A stretch of 46,364 bases of DNA from Kangiellaceae bacterium (lineage in GTDB: Bacteria > Pseudomonadota > Gammaproteobacteria > Enterobacterales > Kangiellaceae), in assembly GCA_019090895.1 (NCBI GenBank), contig JAHRVB010000020.1, positions 1-46,364 of the forward strand, given 5' to 3'. Numbering within the stretch: the first letter of the stretch is position 1; each line of letters opens with the position of its first letter. The notes beneath the pieces were generated by a model, which saw nothing but the letters and a program-made list of their open reading frames with translations, was not told the origin of the DNA and ran no database searches. The position numbers and the translations under genes were made by a program. This document shows, in pieces, positions 17,221 through 25,712 of this stretch.

Positions 17221-18696
17221 TTAGCCTGTAGGAAAATCAATGACTATAGCTAACCCACCTAGGCTTGCTCGTTCGGCGAAGATACTGCCCTGGTGAGCAT
17301 TCACGATTTGTTTGCAAATCGAAAGTCCAAGACCTGCTCCACCAGTTTTGCGGTTTCTAGAATCTTCAACTCGATAAAGATGCTCAAATAAATTTTCTAA
17401 GTGTATTTCTTTCACACCAATACCATTATCTTCAAGTCGTAGTCTCGCTTTTAATTGAGTGTCTATTTGTTCAAGCCTTAGCGAAATATTTAACTCAGTT
17501 GCATTTGAATATTTTAAGCAGTTATTAATAATATTATCAAATAGCTGGCATATTCTTGTTCGGTCACCATAGATCTCTATATCCGAATCATCCGTGTCGA
17601 TCGTTAAATTTATCACGGCGTCAGAAAGGTAACTTCGATATTTGTCTAATTCCTTGTCTAAAAGTTCCCTTAATTCTAGCGTTTCTTTTCGATAACGCAT
17701 GCCGCCTATATCGGCGCAAGAAAGTTGATTTAAATCACCAATAATACACTGTAGATGTTTAACTTCATCATTAGCTGAGACGACATTCGCTTTATTCATC
17801 GATCTAACTCCGTCAATCATTGATTCTAATTCGCCGCGTAATATCGCGACAGGAGTACGTAATTCATGGGAAATATCTGCAAGCCAACGTTTCCTTGCCG
17901 TTTCGTTTTCCGACAAGGTTAATGCTAATTCATTGTAATCTCGACCTAGCTGGCCAAACTCATCCCGTCTTGTTATTTCAATTGTTTGCTCGAAATCACC
18001 TTGAGTCAATTGATGTATCCCTTTTGCAACGACACGAATAGGTTTAACTACATGATGCGCTAATGGCAAAGTCACTATGATTACCAATCCCAAACAAACT
18101 AATGCGATCACCCAAAGGTATTTTCGCTGTTGCTTGATAAAATCTAGTTCGAAACCTCTATTTAATCGATCTAGTTTAGAAATTGCTAAATAGCCAATGA
18201 CTTTGTCGTTAACAATAATTTCCTTTTTGCTGTACCTCCGTTTCTTCAATTTATTTCCAGCAATCACTTTTTCTTCGCTATTCAAAAGTGCGTAACGTGC
18301 TTCAATCACACGCCTAATAAAAGGTGGAGGGCCAATGTGTTCGTCTCTAGGATGATCCATATGCATTCTGTGTGATGGTCCCGGAGGTCGACCTTGAGTA
18401 CCTCCTAGTTGCGATTCAAGTTCATCGCGTTCGAATAGAAATTTATTTTCCTCAATTTGCTCAACAATTAGGTCACGTAAGTCCGTATGCCGACCAAGCA
18501 TGAAATTCCAATTATTTTCTTTTGCGTATTCCTCAGCGAGTGTTTCCACCAATGACGAGAGTTTTTCTAACTGCTTGGTGTTGACATATTCAACCATGCC
18601 GCGGCCAATGCTCCAATGCATCAACATCGGTAGAAAGACCACTAATACAAGGCTAAAGCTAAATAATATGAGGAATAATTTTTTTTGAATATTCAT
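17221..18696 (-). CDS. Sensor histidine kinase, BaeS-like, with His/Met-rich periplasmic loop
   Basis: A 491-residue inner-membrane kinase: TM1 at about 7-28, a periplasmic sensor region (29-190), TM2 at about 193-212, HAMP (213-265), HisKA with His277 in LADISHELRTPVAILRGEL, and HATPase_c with DNGIGV and the G2 loop GGAGLGLSIC. HisKA and the DGV that follows closely resemble BaeS. Within the sensor region, residues 104-125 form a Pro-rich loop with His109, Met111, His112, Met113, His115 and His120, a composition suited to binding copper or other soft metals. It heads a kinase-regulator operon. Envelope stress or metal sensing is inferred from this homology and the loop. Confidence 0.92.
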   Translation of the reverse strand: MNIQKKLFLILFSFSLVLVVFLPMLMHWSIGRGMVEYVNTKQLEKLSSLVETLAEEYAKENNWNFMLGRHTDLRDLIVEQIEENKFLFERDELESQLGGTQGRPPGPSHRMHMDHPRDEHIGPPPFIRRVIEARYALLNSEEKVIAGNKLKKRRYSKKEIIVNDKVIGYLAISKLDRLNRGFELDFIKQQRKYLWVIALVCLGLVIIVTLPLAHHVVKPIRVVAKGIHQLTQGDFEQTIEITRRDEFGQLGRDYNELALTLSENETARKRWLADISHELRTPVAILRGELESMIDGVRSMNKANVVSANDEVKHLQCIIGDLNQLSCADIGGMRYRKETLELRELLDKELDKYRSYLSDAVINLTIDTDDSDIEIYGDRTRICQLFDNIINNCLKYSNATELNISLRLEQIDTQLKARLRLEDNGIGVKEIHLENLFEHLYRVEDSRNRKTGGAGLGLSICKQIVNAHQGSIFAERASLGGLAIVIDFPTG

Positions 18697-19138
18697 AGTG
18701 CCACCTATGACCTTAGTTCATTGAGCCAAGTTCAACTAATAAAGAAAAAATTGGCTGTTTGAAATTAGTTGGGACAACGACTTCAAAACAATGTTAAGAA
18801 TAATATAAGATGGTATCGAATAATTGTGCAAACAATGTGCACATAGAAAAGAACTGAACAACACTACACTCAGACATCATGAATTTTATTTTGCTCAACG
18901 ATTAAGTTTTTCAAAATTCATTGCAATAACTAACCAATCCTGACCGTGTTTATTCGATTAATTAGCGACAGTAAAATATAAATATTGAAATCTAGAAAAA
19001 ACATGCGTAAAGCATACATCGAATAGATGATAAGAATGCGGCAAATAGTGTAAAGGGAGACTTTCGTTGATAGAAGAGACACTGACGATTTATTCCAAGT
19101 AAACACACCGGTTAGACCGGTGTGAGTCGCAGCTAGAA
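18697..19138. other. Intergenic region upstream of the BaeS-like kinase
   Basis: The 442 bp contain no gene that I can support. The side near 18700-18850 should hold the kinase promoter and has two copies of TGTGCA close together near 18825-18842. The far end carries the hairpin at 19104-19124 that follows the neighbouring gene. The rest is AT-rich without recognisable structure. Confidence 0.4.
19104..19124 (-). terminator. Strong hairpin after the membrane protein gene
   Basis: CACACCGGT, loop TAG, ACCGGTGTG is a perfect 9-bp stem beginning 15 bp after the stop of the gene at 19139-19648. On the minus strand it is followed by TTTACTTGG, a weak T tract. It is probably a rho-independent terminator. 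Confidence 0.7.
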
Positions 19139-19648
19139 TCAGTCCAATTGAAACTCTCTTCTTGAAGGCTCAGATCGGATATAAAACATAAGTCCTATAT
19201 AAATCGCAAGTGAAATTCCAGCAACAAGATAAAAGCCTATATATACCCCCATCGTTGCAGCTTCATTGACCGCGCCAGATGCTTGTGTTGGAATTATCAA
19301 AATCGCTTTGAATAATGTATCGATGGTAGATACTACTAACCCGGCTTTTGCTGCATTGGCAATCCAAGGCTTTCTCATTATCAAGCCAAGCGCCACCGCG
19401 ATTAGGCCGATTTTCGAAAGTGTTGACAGTATCGCATCTGACGTAAGCAATAAGCTTGATAAGCCTTCCATTTCGAAATCCATTTGCAGAATCATAAGCA
19501 AACCCGCAATAGCCAAAATTAGCCCCAATCCCCCCATAACTAAGAGAACCCACCCAAAGGCCGTTGTCGAAGTTCGTTTAGTTGGCCCGTTTGCGGGAAT
19601 CTGTTCATTTACGTCTGAATCTGGAGTGGTATAGATCTCTTGAGTCAA
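19139..19648 (-). CDS. Four-helix inner-membrane protein, unknown function
   Basis: A 169-residue membrane protein with a 28-residue polar N-terminus (MTQEIYTTPDSDVNEQIPAN) and four hydrophobic helices: around 31-54, 75-92, 101-118 and 130-157. The last helix ends in a basic cytoplasmic tail SEPSRREFQLD. There is no export signal, and I do not recognise the family; a DUF4064- or DUF2975-like small membrane protein is possible. The gene is monocistronic, with a clear hairpin terminator just after the stop. Its divergent neighbour across 405 bp is the broken TonB receptor. Confidence 0.6.
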   Translation of the reverse strand: MTQEIYTTPDSDVNEQIPANGPTKRTSTTAFGWVLLVMGGLGLILAIAGLLMILQMDFEMEGLSSLLLTSDAILSTLSKIGLIAVALGLIMRKPWIANAAKAGLVVSTIDTLFKAILIIPTQASGAVNEAATMGVYIGFYLVAGISLAIYIGLMFYIRSEPSRREFQLD

Positions 19649-20053
19649 TTGTCTAGTCCTTAAATTACGGAAATTCGCACAATCATTTTAGCTGAATTAC
19701 CAAATAATAGTTAGCCGCTGTTCAATCTATTTCAACTGACTGACTAAGAGCAGTCAAACCTTTTCTTTTACAGTTCTCAGATAGAAAAAAAAGAAGCCCG
19801 CAGGCTCTTTCTCTATTTTCTTTAGCAAGCCTGGTGCTAATTCCTGCAGTCGTTAAATACCCATGCGATCACCCTTGGCAAACCTATAGAGCAGGCACTG
19901 GAAAATAAGTACAAACATGACTACTATTTAACTGAATTAATCATCGATTCAAAAGACTAAAATTGATGCTTATAATGAAGGATTATCGCTATCTATAAAG
20001 AATTTGGTTCATTCACAAATATCCCCAGAAGCCTCTGGAAGTCAACCATTTGC
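19649..20053. other. Intergenic region containing an orphan terminator
   Basis: The 405 bp hold an intrinsic terminator (19776-19810) without an obvious gene to serve. A plus-strand open stretch of about 37 codons at about 19850-19962 contains LGKPIEQALENKYKHDYYL but has no start codon and no family I can name. The right end should contain the promoter and probably the damaged translation start of the TonB receptor gene. Confidence 0.4.
19776..19810 (-). terminator. Orphan intrinsic terminator
   Basis: AAAG-A-AGCC, loop CGCA, GGCTCTTT forms an 8-bp stem with one bulge (19790-19810). On the minus strand it is followed by an uninterrupted run of Ts, giving a strong rho-independent terminator for minus-strand transcription. 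No minus-strand gene ends here, so a small RNA or a lost gene upstream (19811-20050) is possible. Confidence 0.55.
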
Positions 20054-22588
20054 TTGATATTTACACTGTACTTTAGCCAAGTTTTTGCGGAAAATTCAGT
20101 GGATGAAGAAAAGGAAGATTTCGAATACCTATTAACTTTATCGCTAGAAGAACTGCTCGATTATAAAATTGAGGTCGTTACCGGGTCCACAGGCAAAGGT
20201 AAAACGATTCTCAATTCTTCTGTTGCTATCACTTTAGTCACCGAACAAGATCTCGACCGACACAGCCCCTTTGGACTTGCAGACACTCTTAAGTTTGTCC
20301 CCGGTCTCTACGCGCAGGAATCTGGTGGTCAAACATCTAACAGTGTTGGAATTAGAGGCTTACTTGCCAGTGGACATTTTGAATTCATCAGCGTCCAAGA
20401 AGATGGACTACCCGTCAATTACGATCGCTACTTAGCCGATGCCATGCTCCGATATGACCTAGGATTCAGCCATTTTGAAGCAACCCGCGGAGGCTCTTCA
20501 GGCGTGCTCGCACCGAATGGTGCGGGAGCGATTATTAACTATATCTCCAAAATGGGTGGCGATGAAAATGATGCCCTAATGAAGATATCCCAATCGGATT
20601 TCGACAATACCAGAATCGATTTATTTTGGAGCGGTCCTATTGCAACCAATTGGACCGCAGCAATATCAGGCGCTTATACTAAAGGCGATAGCCCAAGAAG
20701 AACTGGCTTTAACGGTGAAAATGGTGGTCAAATTAAAGGTATTTTTACTCGTCAGTTGGATCAGGGGGAAATCAACCTCTCCTATAAATACATTAACGAA
20801 AGTAATAGCTTTGTTCTTCCTTTACCGTTATTTCGCGACCAACGCGGCGTACTCAAAGAAATTCCAGGGTTTGACCTTTCTTTAGGAACTACAACGAGTT
20901 TTGATAATAGGCGAACTCGAATTCTTTTCGCGGACAATCAAACTGCCATAGCTGATATGGAAGATGGCGCTTATACAAAAATGAATGCCCTGACATTTAA
21001 TATTAAATATGAATTAAACAAGAAATGGGATTTCTAAAATGCCACACGGATGACTAACTTTGACCGCTCGTTTAATGGTATTTGGACGGGTTCTGCAGGT
21101 CAAAATAGCATTATGGATGCTGAAAACTACCTCGCAAACAACATGGATTTTGGCGCTGGCTACGGAACGGTTGGTGACTTTTACACGGCTAATCCTGGCA
21201 CTCAAAGATGTTTCCAATACGTATCTTCGGGTGAATTGGTCTGTCAGGGTGATATTGCCATTGAACAACTCGGGGATAATGGCTTGGTTCAAATTCTAAA
21301 CGCTCTCCATGAACCTGTCTCAAGAGACCAAATAATGAGCAATACTCGCTTTAGCTGGCAACATGAGAATAACAGCCTATCTCTCGGTTTTGTTTTTGCT
21401 GATATCGATCACCGACGTAATTTGCAAACTAGCTTATTCCTCAGCGAGGTCAACTCAAACGACGGCAAAGTGCTCGACATTGTAGCGGTAGATAATCAAG
21501 GACAAGTTAGCGCTTACTTAAGCGATAGTGGCGTAGTTAAGCATGGCCAGTGGCGAGGTGACGACAGGATAACCCTGACATCTTATTCACTTTATTTTAA
21601 TGATGAATTTCAATACTCCAAAGCTCTGCGTTTTGACGGCGGTTTGCGTTTTGAAAATGCAAAATATCACGGGATATCTTTAACCGGTCTTGGTGACCGT
21701 ATCAGTGTCGAGGGAGCTCTCGATATTGATGGAAATGATATTGATAATGTCTTGGCGAATAACACAGCCACAAGACGTTTTGGCGATAGCGGTGCGATAG
21801 AGCACACAGCAACCTATGACGAACTCGCCTGGACTATCGGTTTCAATTACTTACTAAATGACAACTCTGCGGCATACGGACGCTATGCCAATACCTTCCA
21901 AACGCCAAGGGCCGATCGAATTGGAGACATTCGAAACAGCGCCACCTTAGATGATACTCCCATTAGCGAAATGGACTTTGTTGAGTTAGGAGCGCGATTT
22001 ACCTCTGATACGTTAAGTACATCGGCGACGTTATTTCAAACTCAACTCGATAACCTCGCAACGGGTGGTATAGGTTTTGATAATTCTGGAACGCAAATTT
22101 TGAATATTGCCGCACTGAGAGTAACAGGGGTGGAATTAGACTTGTCGTGGCATCCGAGTAAATGGATTACCATTGATTCTCAAGGCGTACTGCAAAAATC
22201 AGAGCTTTCAGCTCTAACTAATCCTGACTTAGCTCATTGGCAAGGAAATGAACCTGCTCGTACTCCAAGTACACAAGTTAGGGTCAATGCAACTATTCAC
22301 GTGAATAGCGACTTCGATATTTACACTAGCTATCACTATTTGAGCAAACGGTTTGGTGCAAACGATAATATTGTCGCGTTTGACGCTTGTGGCATTGTCG
22401 ACCTTGGTTCAAGTTACAAGCTAAATAAACAGATGACGATCCAACTAAAAGGTCGAAACCTCACGGATGATATTTGTTATAACGAAGGTAATCCACGCGC
22501 AACCAGTACCGAGAATCAACTAGCCTACGGATTTGCTCGACCAATCGCAGGAACTACCTGGCTCGCATCGCTCACTTATGAATTTTAA
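20054..22588 (+). pseudogene. TonB-dependent receptor interrupted by an in-frame stop
   Basis: Two open segments (20054-21037 and 21050-22588) are in the same frame, separated only by TAA at 21035-21037 and the codons for NATR. Together they encode about 843 residues of one outer-membrane receptor: a plug domain (VVTGSTGKGKTILNSSVAIT, LADTLKFVPGLYAQ, VGIRGL, EATRGGSSGVLAPNGAGAII) and a long beta-barrel ending IAGTTWLASLTYEF with terminal Phe. The 5' end is also damaged: the only start in frame is a TTG at 20054, which cuts off the basic part of the signal peptide; upstream codons (RSLWKSTICL) look like the missing leader but lack an ATG. Intact family members import siderophores, vitamins or oligosaccharides. 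Most likely inactive; nonsense readthrough or sequencing error are alternatives. Confidence 0.85.
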
Positions 22589-22644
22589 AGAACGTACCCA
22601 ACGACCTTACCTTTAGCGACCGTTGGATATCTTTTTCTTCGGTA

Positions 22645-22671
22645 ACTCACATCCATTAGATGAATGTGAGT
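22645..22671. terminator. Hairpin between convergent genes
   Basis: ACTCACAT and ATGTGAGT flank an inner CAT-TAG-ATG, giving an 11-pair stem with one mismatch and a 3-base loop. It lies midway between the TonB receptor stop and the hydrolase stop, so it is probably a bidirectional terminator, although no T tract follows on either strand. Confidence 0.55.
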
Positions 22672-22683
22672 GTAACAATTGAA

Positions 22684-23709
22684 TTAATGAATTCGCTTCA
22701 TAAACTTATTCATTAAATTACCGATTAGTTTCCCATCTTCTTCTAATGCAAAATGACCCGTATCCAAAATATGAAATTCAAGATCCTTCAAGTCACGTTT
22801 GTAAGGATGAGCTCCAGACTCAGGAAAAATATAGTCGCCCTTCCCCCAAACTAACAAAGTGGGTGGTTGATGATCTCTAAAATATTGTTGCCACTCTGGA
22901 TAAAGCTTTGGATTAGTTCCATAAGAATAGAATAATTCCAACTGGATCGCTTTGTTCCCAGGCCGATCGAGTTTAGCTTGGTCAACAATCCAATTATCAG
23001 GGCTGATCACTTCCGGATTACGAGTACCATTAGTATATTGCCACTCAGTTGCTCCAACATGTAATAAAGCGTCCTTTAGCGCTTTCTGATTAGCGGGTGA
23101 CTTATCTTTCCAATAGGCTTTAATCGGGTCCCAGAAAGCAGCCAACCCTTCATCATACGCATTGCCATTTTGGATTATGAGGCCTTCAACACGCTCTGGA
23201 TTTTTCGCTGCGATTCTAAAACCAATTGGAGCGCCATAATCCATAACATACAAACTGTATTTTTTGGCGCCAACTTTTGCGAGGAACTTCTCCGTGATTA
23301 AAGCGAGGTTATCAAAGCTATAATCAAATTCTGATAAAGCAGGCATAGAGCTATTACCAAACCCAGGATAGTCCGGGGCAATCACGTGATATTCTTTCGC
23401 CAGCTGCGGAATTAAATTTCTAAACATATGAGAAGAAGTGGGAAAGCCATGGAGCAGAACAATCGTTGGCGCATCCTGTGATCCAGCTTCTCGATAGAAT
23501 ATGTCTAAATCATTTATTTTAATTTTTCTATGCTGGGTTTGACCTGGCATGACTTTAACTATTTTTTTAACTTGTGAAGTACCGGCTGCGCTAGCAGGTT
23601 GCGTTAAGAGCGATAAAGACAATGCTGTAACACTCATAACTCCGAGTAATTTCTTAGACACTGTATTTAGCCTGAAATGTGGGTGTGAACCGTTGTTTTT
23701 TATTTTCAT
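22684..23709 (-). CDS. Exported alpha/beta hydrolase with Asp nucleophile (epoxide hydrolase/dehalogenase-like)
   Basis: A protein of about 341 residues. I prefer the ATG at 23709 ([11 protein letters not shown]), 9 bp after an AGAG, over one three codons upstream. A long signal peptide with a hydrophobic core [14 protein letters not shown] ends near ASA. The catalytic domain has the oxyanion motif [11 protein letters not shown], the nucleophile elbow VMDYGAPIG with Asp160, the acid region WGKGD and the catalytic His322 in [11 protein letters not shown] (numbers from the upstream Met). An Asp nucleophile is typical of haloalkane dehalogenases and epoxide hydrolases, and the cap-domain context leans toward epoxide hydrolase-like. 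The substrate is unknown. Export to the periplasm is unusual for the family but clear here. Tandem palindromes lie about 160-215 bp upstream. Confidence 0.85.
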   Translation of the reverse strand: MKIKNNGSHPHFRLNTVSKKLLGVMSVTALSLSLLTQPASAAGTSQVKKIVKVMPGQTQHRKIKINDLDIFYREAGSQDAPTIVLLHGFPTSSHMFRNLIPQLAKEYHVIAPDYPGFGNSSMPALSEFDYSFDNLALITEKFLAKVGAKKYSLYVMDYGAPIGFRIAAKNPERVEGLIIQNGNAYDEGLAAFWDPIKAYWKDKSPANQKALKDALLHVGATEWQYTNGTRNPEVISPDNWIVDQAKLDRPGNKAIQLELFYSYGTNPKLYPEWQQYFRDHQPPTLLVWGKGDYIFPESGAHPYKRDLKDLEFHILDTGHFALEEDGKLIGNLMNKFMKRIH

Positions 23710-23775
23710 AATAATCATCTCTACTTATTTAATGGATTAAACCGATGAATTCCCGGGTGAATTTGAGCTTTCTAT

Positions 23776-23800
23776 TTAAGAGAGTACTTTCATCTCTTAA
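23776..23800. promoter_or_regulatory. Inverted repeat TTAAGAG/CTCTTAA
   Basis: TTAAGAG (23776-23782) and CTCTTAA (23794-23800) are exact reverse complements with an 11-bp spacer. The half-site resembles those of the two palindromes further upstream (TTGAGAG), so it may be a weaker site for the same regulator controlling the hydrolase gene. Confidence 0.4.
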
Positions 23801-23867
23801 TCTAACTACTTCATAATCCGTGCCAACAATATAACGCATTAAAATCAATAAGTTAGAGAACAGTCGC

Positions 23868-23887
23868 ACTCTCAACATATTGAGAGT
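23868..23887. promoter_or_regulatory. Palindromic operator candidate, copy 1
   Basis: ACTCTCAA-CATA-TTGAGAGT is a perfect 8-bp-arm palindrome. It lies about 160 bp upstream of the hydrolase start and 200 bp upstream of the small basic protein start, so it could serve either divergent gene. Confidence 0.6.
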
Positions 23888-23907
23888 TATAAATATTGGG
23901 TTGACTG

Positions 23908-23925
23908 CTCTCAACATCTTGAGAG
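23908..23925. promoter_or_regulatory. Palindromic operator candidate, copy 2
   Basis: CTCTCAA-CATC-TTGAGAG repeats the core of the site at 23868-23887 with the same 4-bp spacer; the two centres are 39 bp apart, close to four DNA turns. Tandem same-face sites indicate cooperative binding by a dimeric repressor such as a MarR- or TetR-type protein; the family is a guess and no regulator gene is adjacent. Confidence 0.6.
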
Positions 23926-24086
23926 AACGCTGAGCATAAAAGGAGAGCGTTATCGCGTTAAATAAGCAATCACTAAAACATAATTAATCGGCTGTCAACC
24001 GTTCACTGGCTACCCCGTTATAGAGGTATCGCACAGAAAAACTTTAACTTCACAATCGTACTTTACTAACCAAAAAGGAAATGAAA

Positions 24087-24401
24087 ATGAAAATTATTAC
24101 TCGCGCAGCGTTGGCCGTCGGATTAACGATCACTGCAGGTCAACTTTTAGCCGCAACCCCCGTGCTTGACGACAGACAGCAAGATCAAACGCAACGCATA
24201 ATAAATGGCGTTAAAAGTGGTGAATTAACCAAGCTAGAAACTAGACGAATGGTTAAAGGCCAACGACAACTCAATAAAATGGAACGAAAAGCTAAATCCG
24301 ATGGCGTTGTAACGAAGAAAGAACGCGCGAAACTCCAGCGTAAAGTCCATAAAGAATCCGCTAAAATTGCCCGTAACAAACATGATAAGAAGAAGCGTTG
24401 A
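24087..24401 (+). CDS. Small basic exported protein with EF-hand-like segment
   Basis: A protein of about 104 residues starting MKIITRAALAVGLTITAGQL. An ATG two codons earlier lies too close to the AAGGA ribosome binding site. A signal peptide ends near LAA. The mature part is helical and very basic: RQQDQTQRIINGVKSGELTK, then KAKSDGVVTKKERAKLQ, which resembles an EF-hand-like loop-helix, and a Lys/Arg tail HDKKKR. I recall homologues of this arrangement in several proteobacteria, all uncharacterised. It is probably periplasmic. The gene is divergent from the exported hydrolase and could share the tandem palindromes between them. A hairpin follows the stop. Confidence 0.7.
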   Translation: MKIITRAALAVGLTITAGQLLAATPVLDDRQQDQTQRIINGVKSGELTKLETRRMVKGQRQLNKMERKAKSDGVVTKKERAKLQRKVHKESAKIARNKHDKKKR

Positions 24402-24410
24402 ACAAACAGC

Positions 24411-24431
24411 GTCCGCTGTTCAGTAGCGGAC
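24411..24431 (+). terminator. Possible terminator after small basic protein
   Basis: GTCCGCT, a 7-base loop and AGCGGAC form a 7-bp stem 9 bp after the stop; an alternative stem AACAGCG/CGCTGTT overlaps it. No strong T tract follows, so confidence is moderate. Confidence 0.4.
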
Positions 24432-24702
24432 AACTATATAACAAATCCGTCGATTGAATCAGGATTTTACTGGGAAATTTCATCGCGCTTATTATGCATT
24501 AAAATTACTGAGCTATTCTTTACTTTTAGTCTAAAACTGATAACAAAGTCGATGAGCCAAACTGGCCTTGTTTAGTAATAACCGATTCTAACTCACTGTA
24601 AACTAGAATAAAGCTAAAGAAAATTTGATTCTACCTATTATAGTTAGGAACTACTCTCTTAGGTCGTCGACTATTGGCTTTTACCTTCGGCATATTAGAA
24701 TA

Positions 24703-24863
24703 ATGAAAAGTAGTCCAGACTCACTGCCATTAACTAGTTTTGCTGCACCACTCATTTTCTTAGTTATTCTGACTATTGAAGATAGAGCTGTTGGACACAC
24801 TACATTATTACCGCGTTAGCTTTAATATTACTTGGTCGATTCGTTACCAATAGTAAGAAATGA
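24703..24863 (+). pseudogene. Possible frameshifted small membrane protein
   Basis: Starting at the ATG 24703 one frame reads MKSSPDSLPLTSFAAPLIFL and continues VILTIEDR. From about 24783 the neighbouring frame continues SCWTHYIITALALILLGRF and ends VTNSKK with a TGA at 24861. Joined, the pieces give a plausible two-helix membrane protein of about 50 residues with a basic C-terminus. The original frame otherwise runs only to HTTLLPR. No ribosome binding site is strong and I recognise no family, so this may be chance. The surrounding 24432-24979 otherwise holds no supported gene. Confidence 0.3.
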
Positions 24864-24979
24864 AAGCAGTATCATAAGGGTTTAGCAAAGAAAGTGATGT
24901 TGACTTGTAAAGCTAAGTGTATAATCACGTATAGAGACTTTCTGAAACACTGCTGTAGTTATCTCTTTGCGAAAAACTT

Positions 24980-25345
24980 ATGAAATCACACAAAATATCA
25001 TTTGCGAGAATTGATAGATTGAGCCCAATTTTGGGTGAAGTCTTTGTCGATCATGGAACGGAAGTCGACGTTAAAATGGTCGATGAAATTCATGCTGCTT
25101 TTCGATCCATATTTCCGAGTTCGTTCTCTGTCCTAATAAACAAGTCTAAAGCTTACTCTAGCCACCTCGATGCATTAGAGAAATTTGGCTTGCTTGCTGA
25201 GTTGGATAAAATTGCTGTGTATGCACCCAATGAATTAGCTAGAATCAGTGCAGATTTTTCGGCCGCAATCCCGAGCTCCGAATCACTAGACATAAAAGTA
25301 TTCTCGGAACGAGACGAAGCTCTTGACTGGCTAACTAGTTCTTAG
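24980..25345 (+). CDS. STAS/SpoIIAA-like protein (tentative)
   Basis: A 121-residue soluble protein starting MKSHKISFARIDRLSPILGE. Its layout of alternating strands and helices, with the central SFSVLINKSKAYSSHLDALE and the end KVFSERDEALDWLTSS, resembles SpoIIAA-like/STAS proteins, in which the FxxxDEALxWL ending is common. Members bind phospholipids or partner proteins; no function can be assigned here. There is no export signal. The stop codon TAG overlaps the first two bases of a heptanucleotide tandem repeat. It is a single gene, convergent with a small membrane protein gene. Confidence 0.6.
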   Translation: MKSHKISFARIDRLSPILGEVFVDHGTEVDVKMVDEIHAAFRSIFPSSFSVLINKSKAYSSHLDALEKFGLLAELDKIAVYAPNELARISADFSAAIPSSESLDIKVFSERDEALDWLTSS

Positions 25346-25400
25346 TTTCGAGTTTCGAGTTTCGAGTTTCGAGTTTCGAGTTTCGAGTTTCGAGTTTCGA
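25344..25400. repeat. Heptanucleotide tandem repeat (AGTTTCG)8
   Basis: Eight perfect consecutive copies of AGTTTCG occupy 25344-25399, plus one further base. The array starts inside the stop codon of the STAS-like gene, so copy-number change would not alter the protein except by affecting the stop. It lies in a convergent intergenic region. Seven is not a multiple of three, as in phase-variable tracts, but no reading frame crosses it. Confidence 0.95.
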
Positions 25401-25434
25401 TAGCATAATAATTCTATCATACGACTATTGTTAT

Positions 25435-25614
25435 CTACTCTTTCCAAGTATTATTGTCTTGTCGTTGTTGATGCCTTTCGAACAATTTTTTCTGGTATGC
25501 CGATTTCTTTCTTGGTTTTGATCGAGCCGCTAGGTATATAGCAACTAAACAGATAATGAGCGTTATTAGCCATAATAACCATTCAGGGATTTCTGATTGC
25601 GAAAGGTTTTCCAT
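25435..25614 (-). CDS. Small single-pass membrane protein
   Basis: A 59-residue protein starting MENLSQSEIPEWLLWLITLI with one transmembrane helix (about 12-32, LLWLITLIICLVAIYLAA) and a long basic cytoplasmic tail rich in Lys, Arg and Gln (SKPRKKSAYQKKLFERHQQR). The ATG is preceded by AGGAGA at good spacing, which decides it over a TTG 11 codons upstream. No family recognised; it could be a membrane-complex accessory peptide. It is 98 bp upstream of the convergent repeat-ended gene's stop and follows the large Calx-beta gene on the same strand by 98 bp. Confidence 0.65.
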   Translation of the reverse strand: MENLSQSEIPEWLLWLITLIICLVAIYLAARSKPRKKSAYQKKLFERHQQRQDNNTWKE

Positions 25615-25712
25615 TCTATGGTATCTCCTGTAAAAGTTCCCTCCCAATGCAAGTTAGAACGTACATTGAGGAGAGTCTCAGACTGCCTAATTTAATACCA
25701 ACTCAATGTAAG

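Noticed and set aside
19850-19962. Open plus-strand stretch containing LGKPIEQALENKY
   Set aside because: Too short, without a start, and I could not match it to a family; kept only as a note in the intergenic entry.
25344-25400. Heptamer array as a CRISPR or phase-variable promoter
   Set aside because: The unit is only 7 bp with no spacers, and it lies after a stop codon between convergent genes, not in a promoter or open frame.
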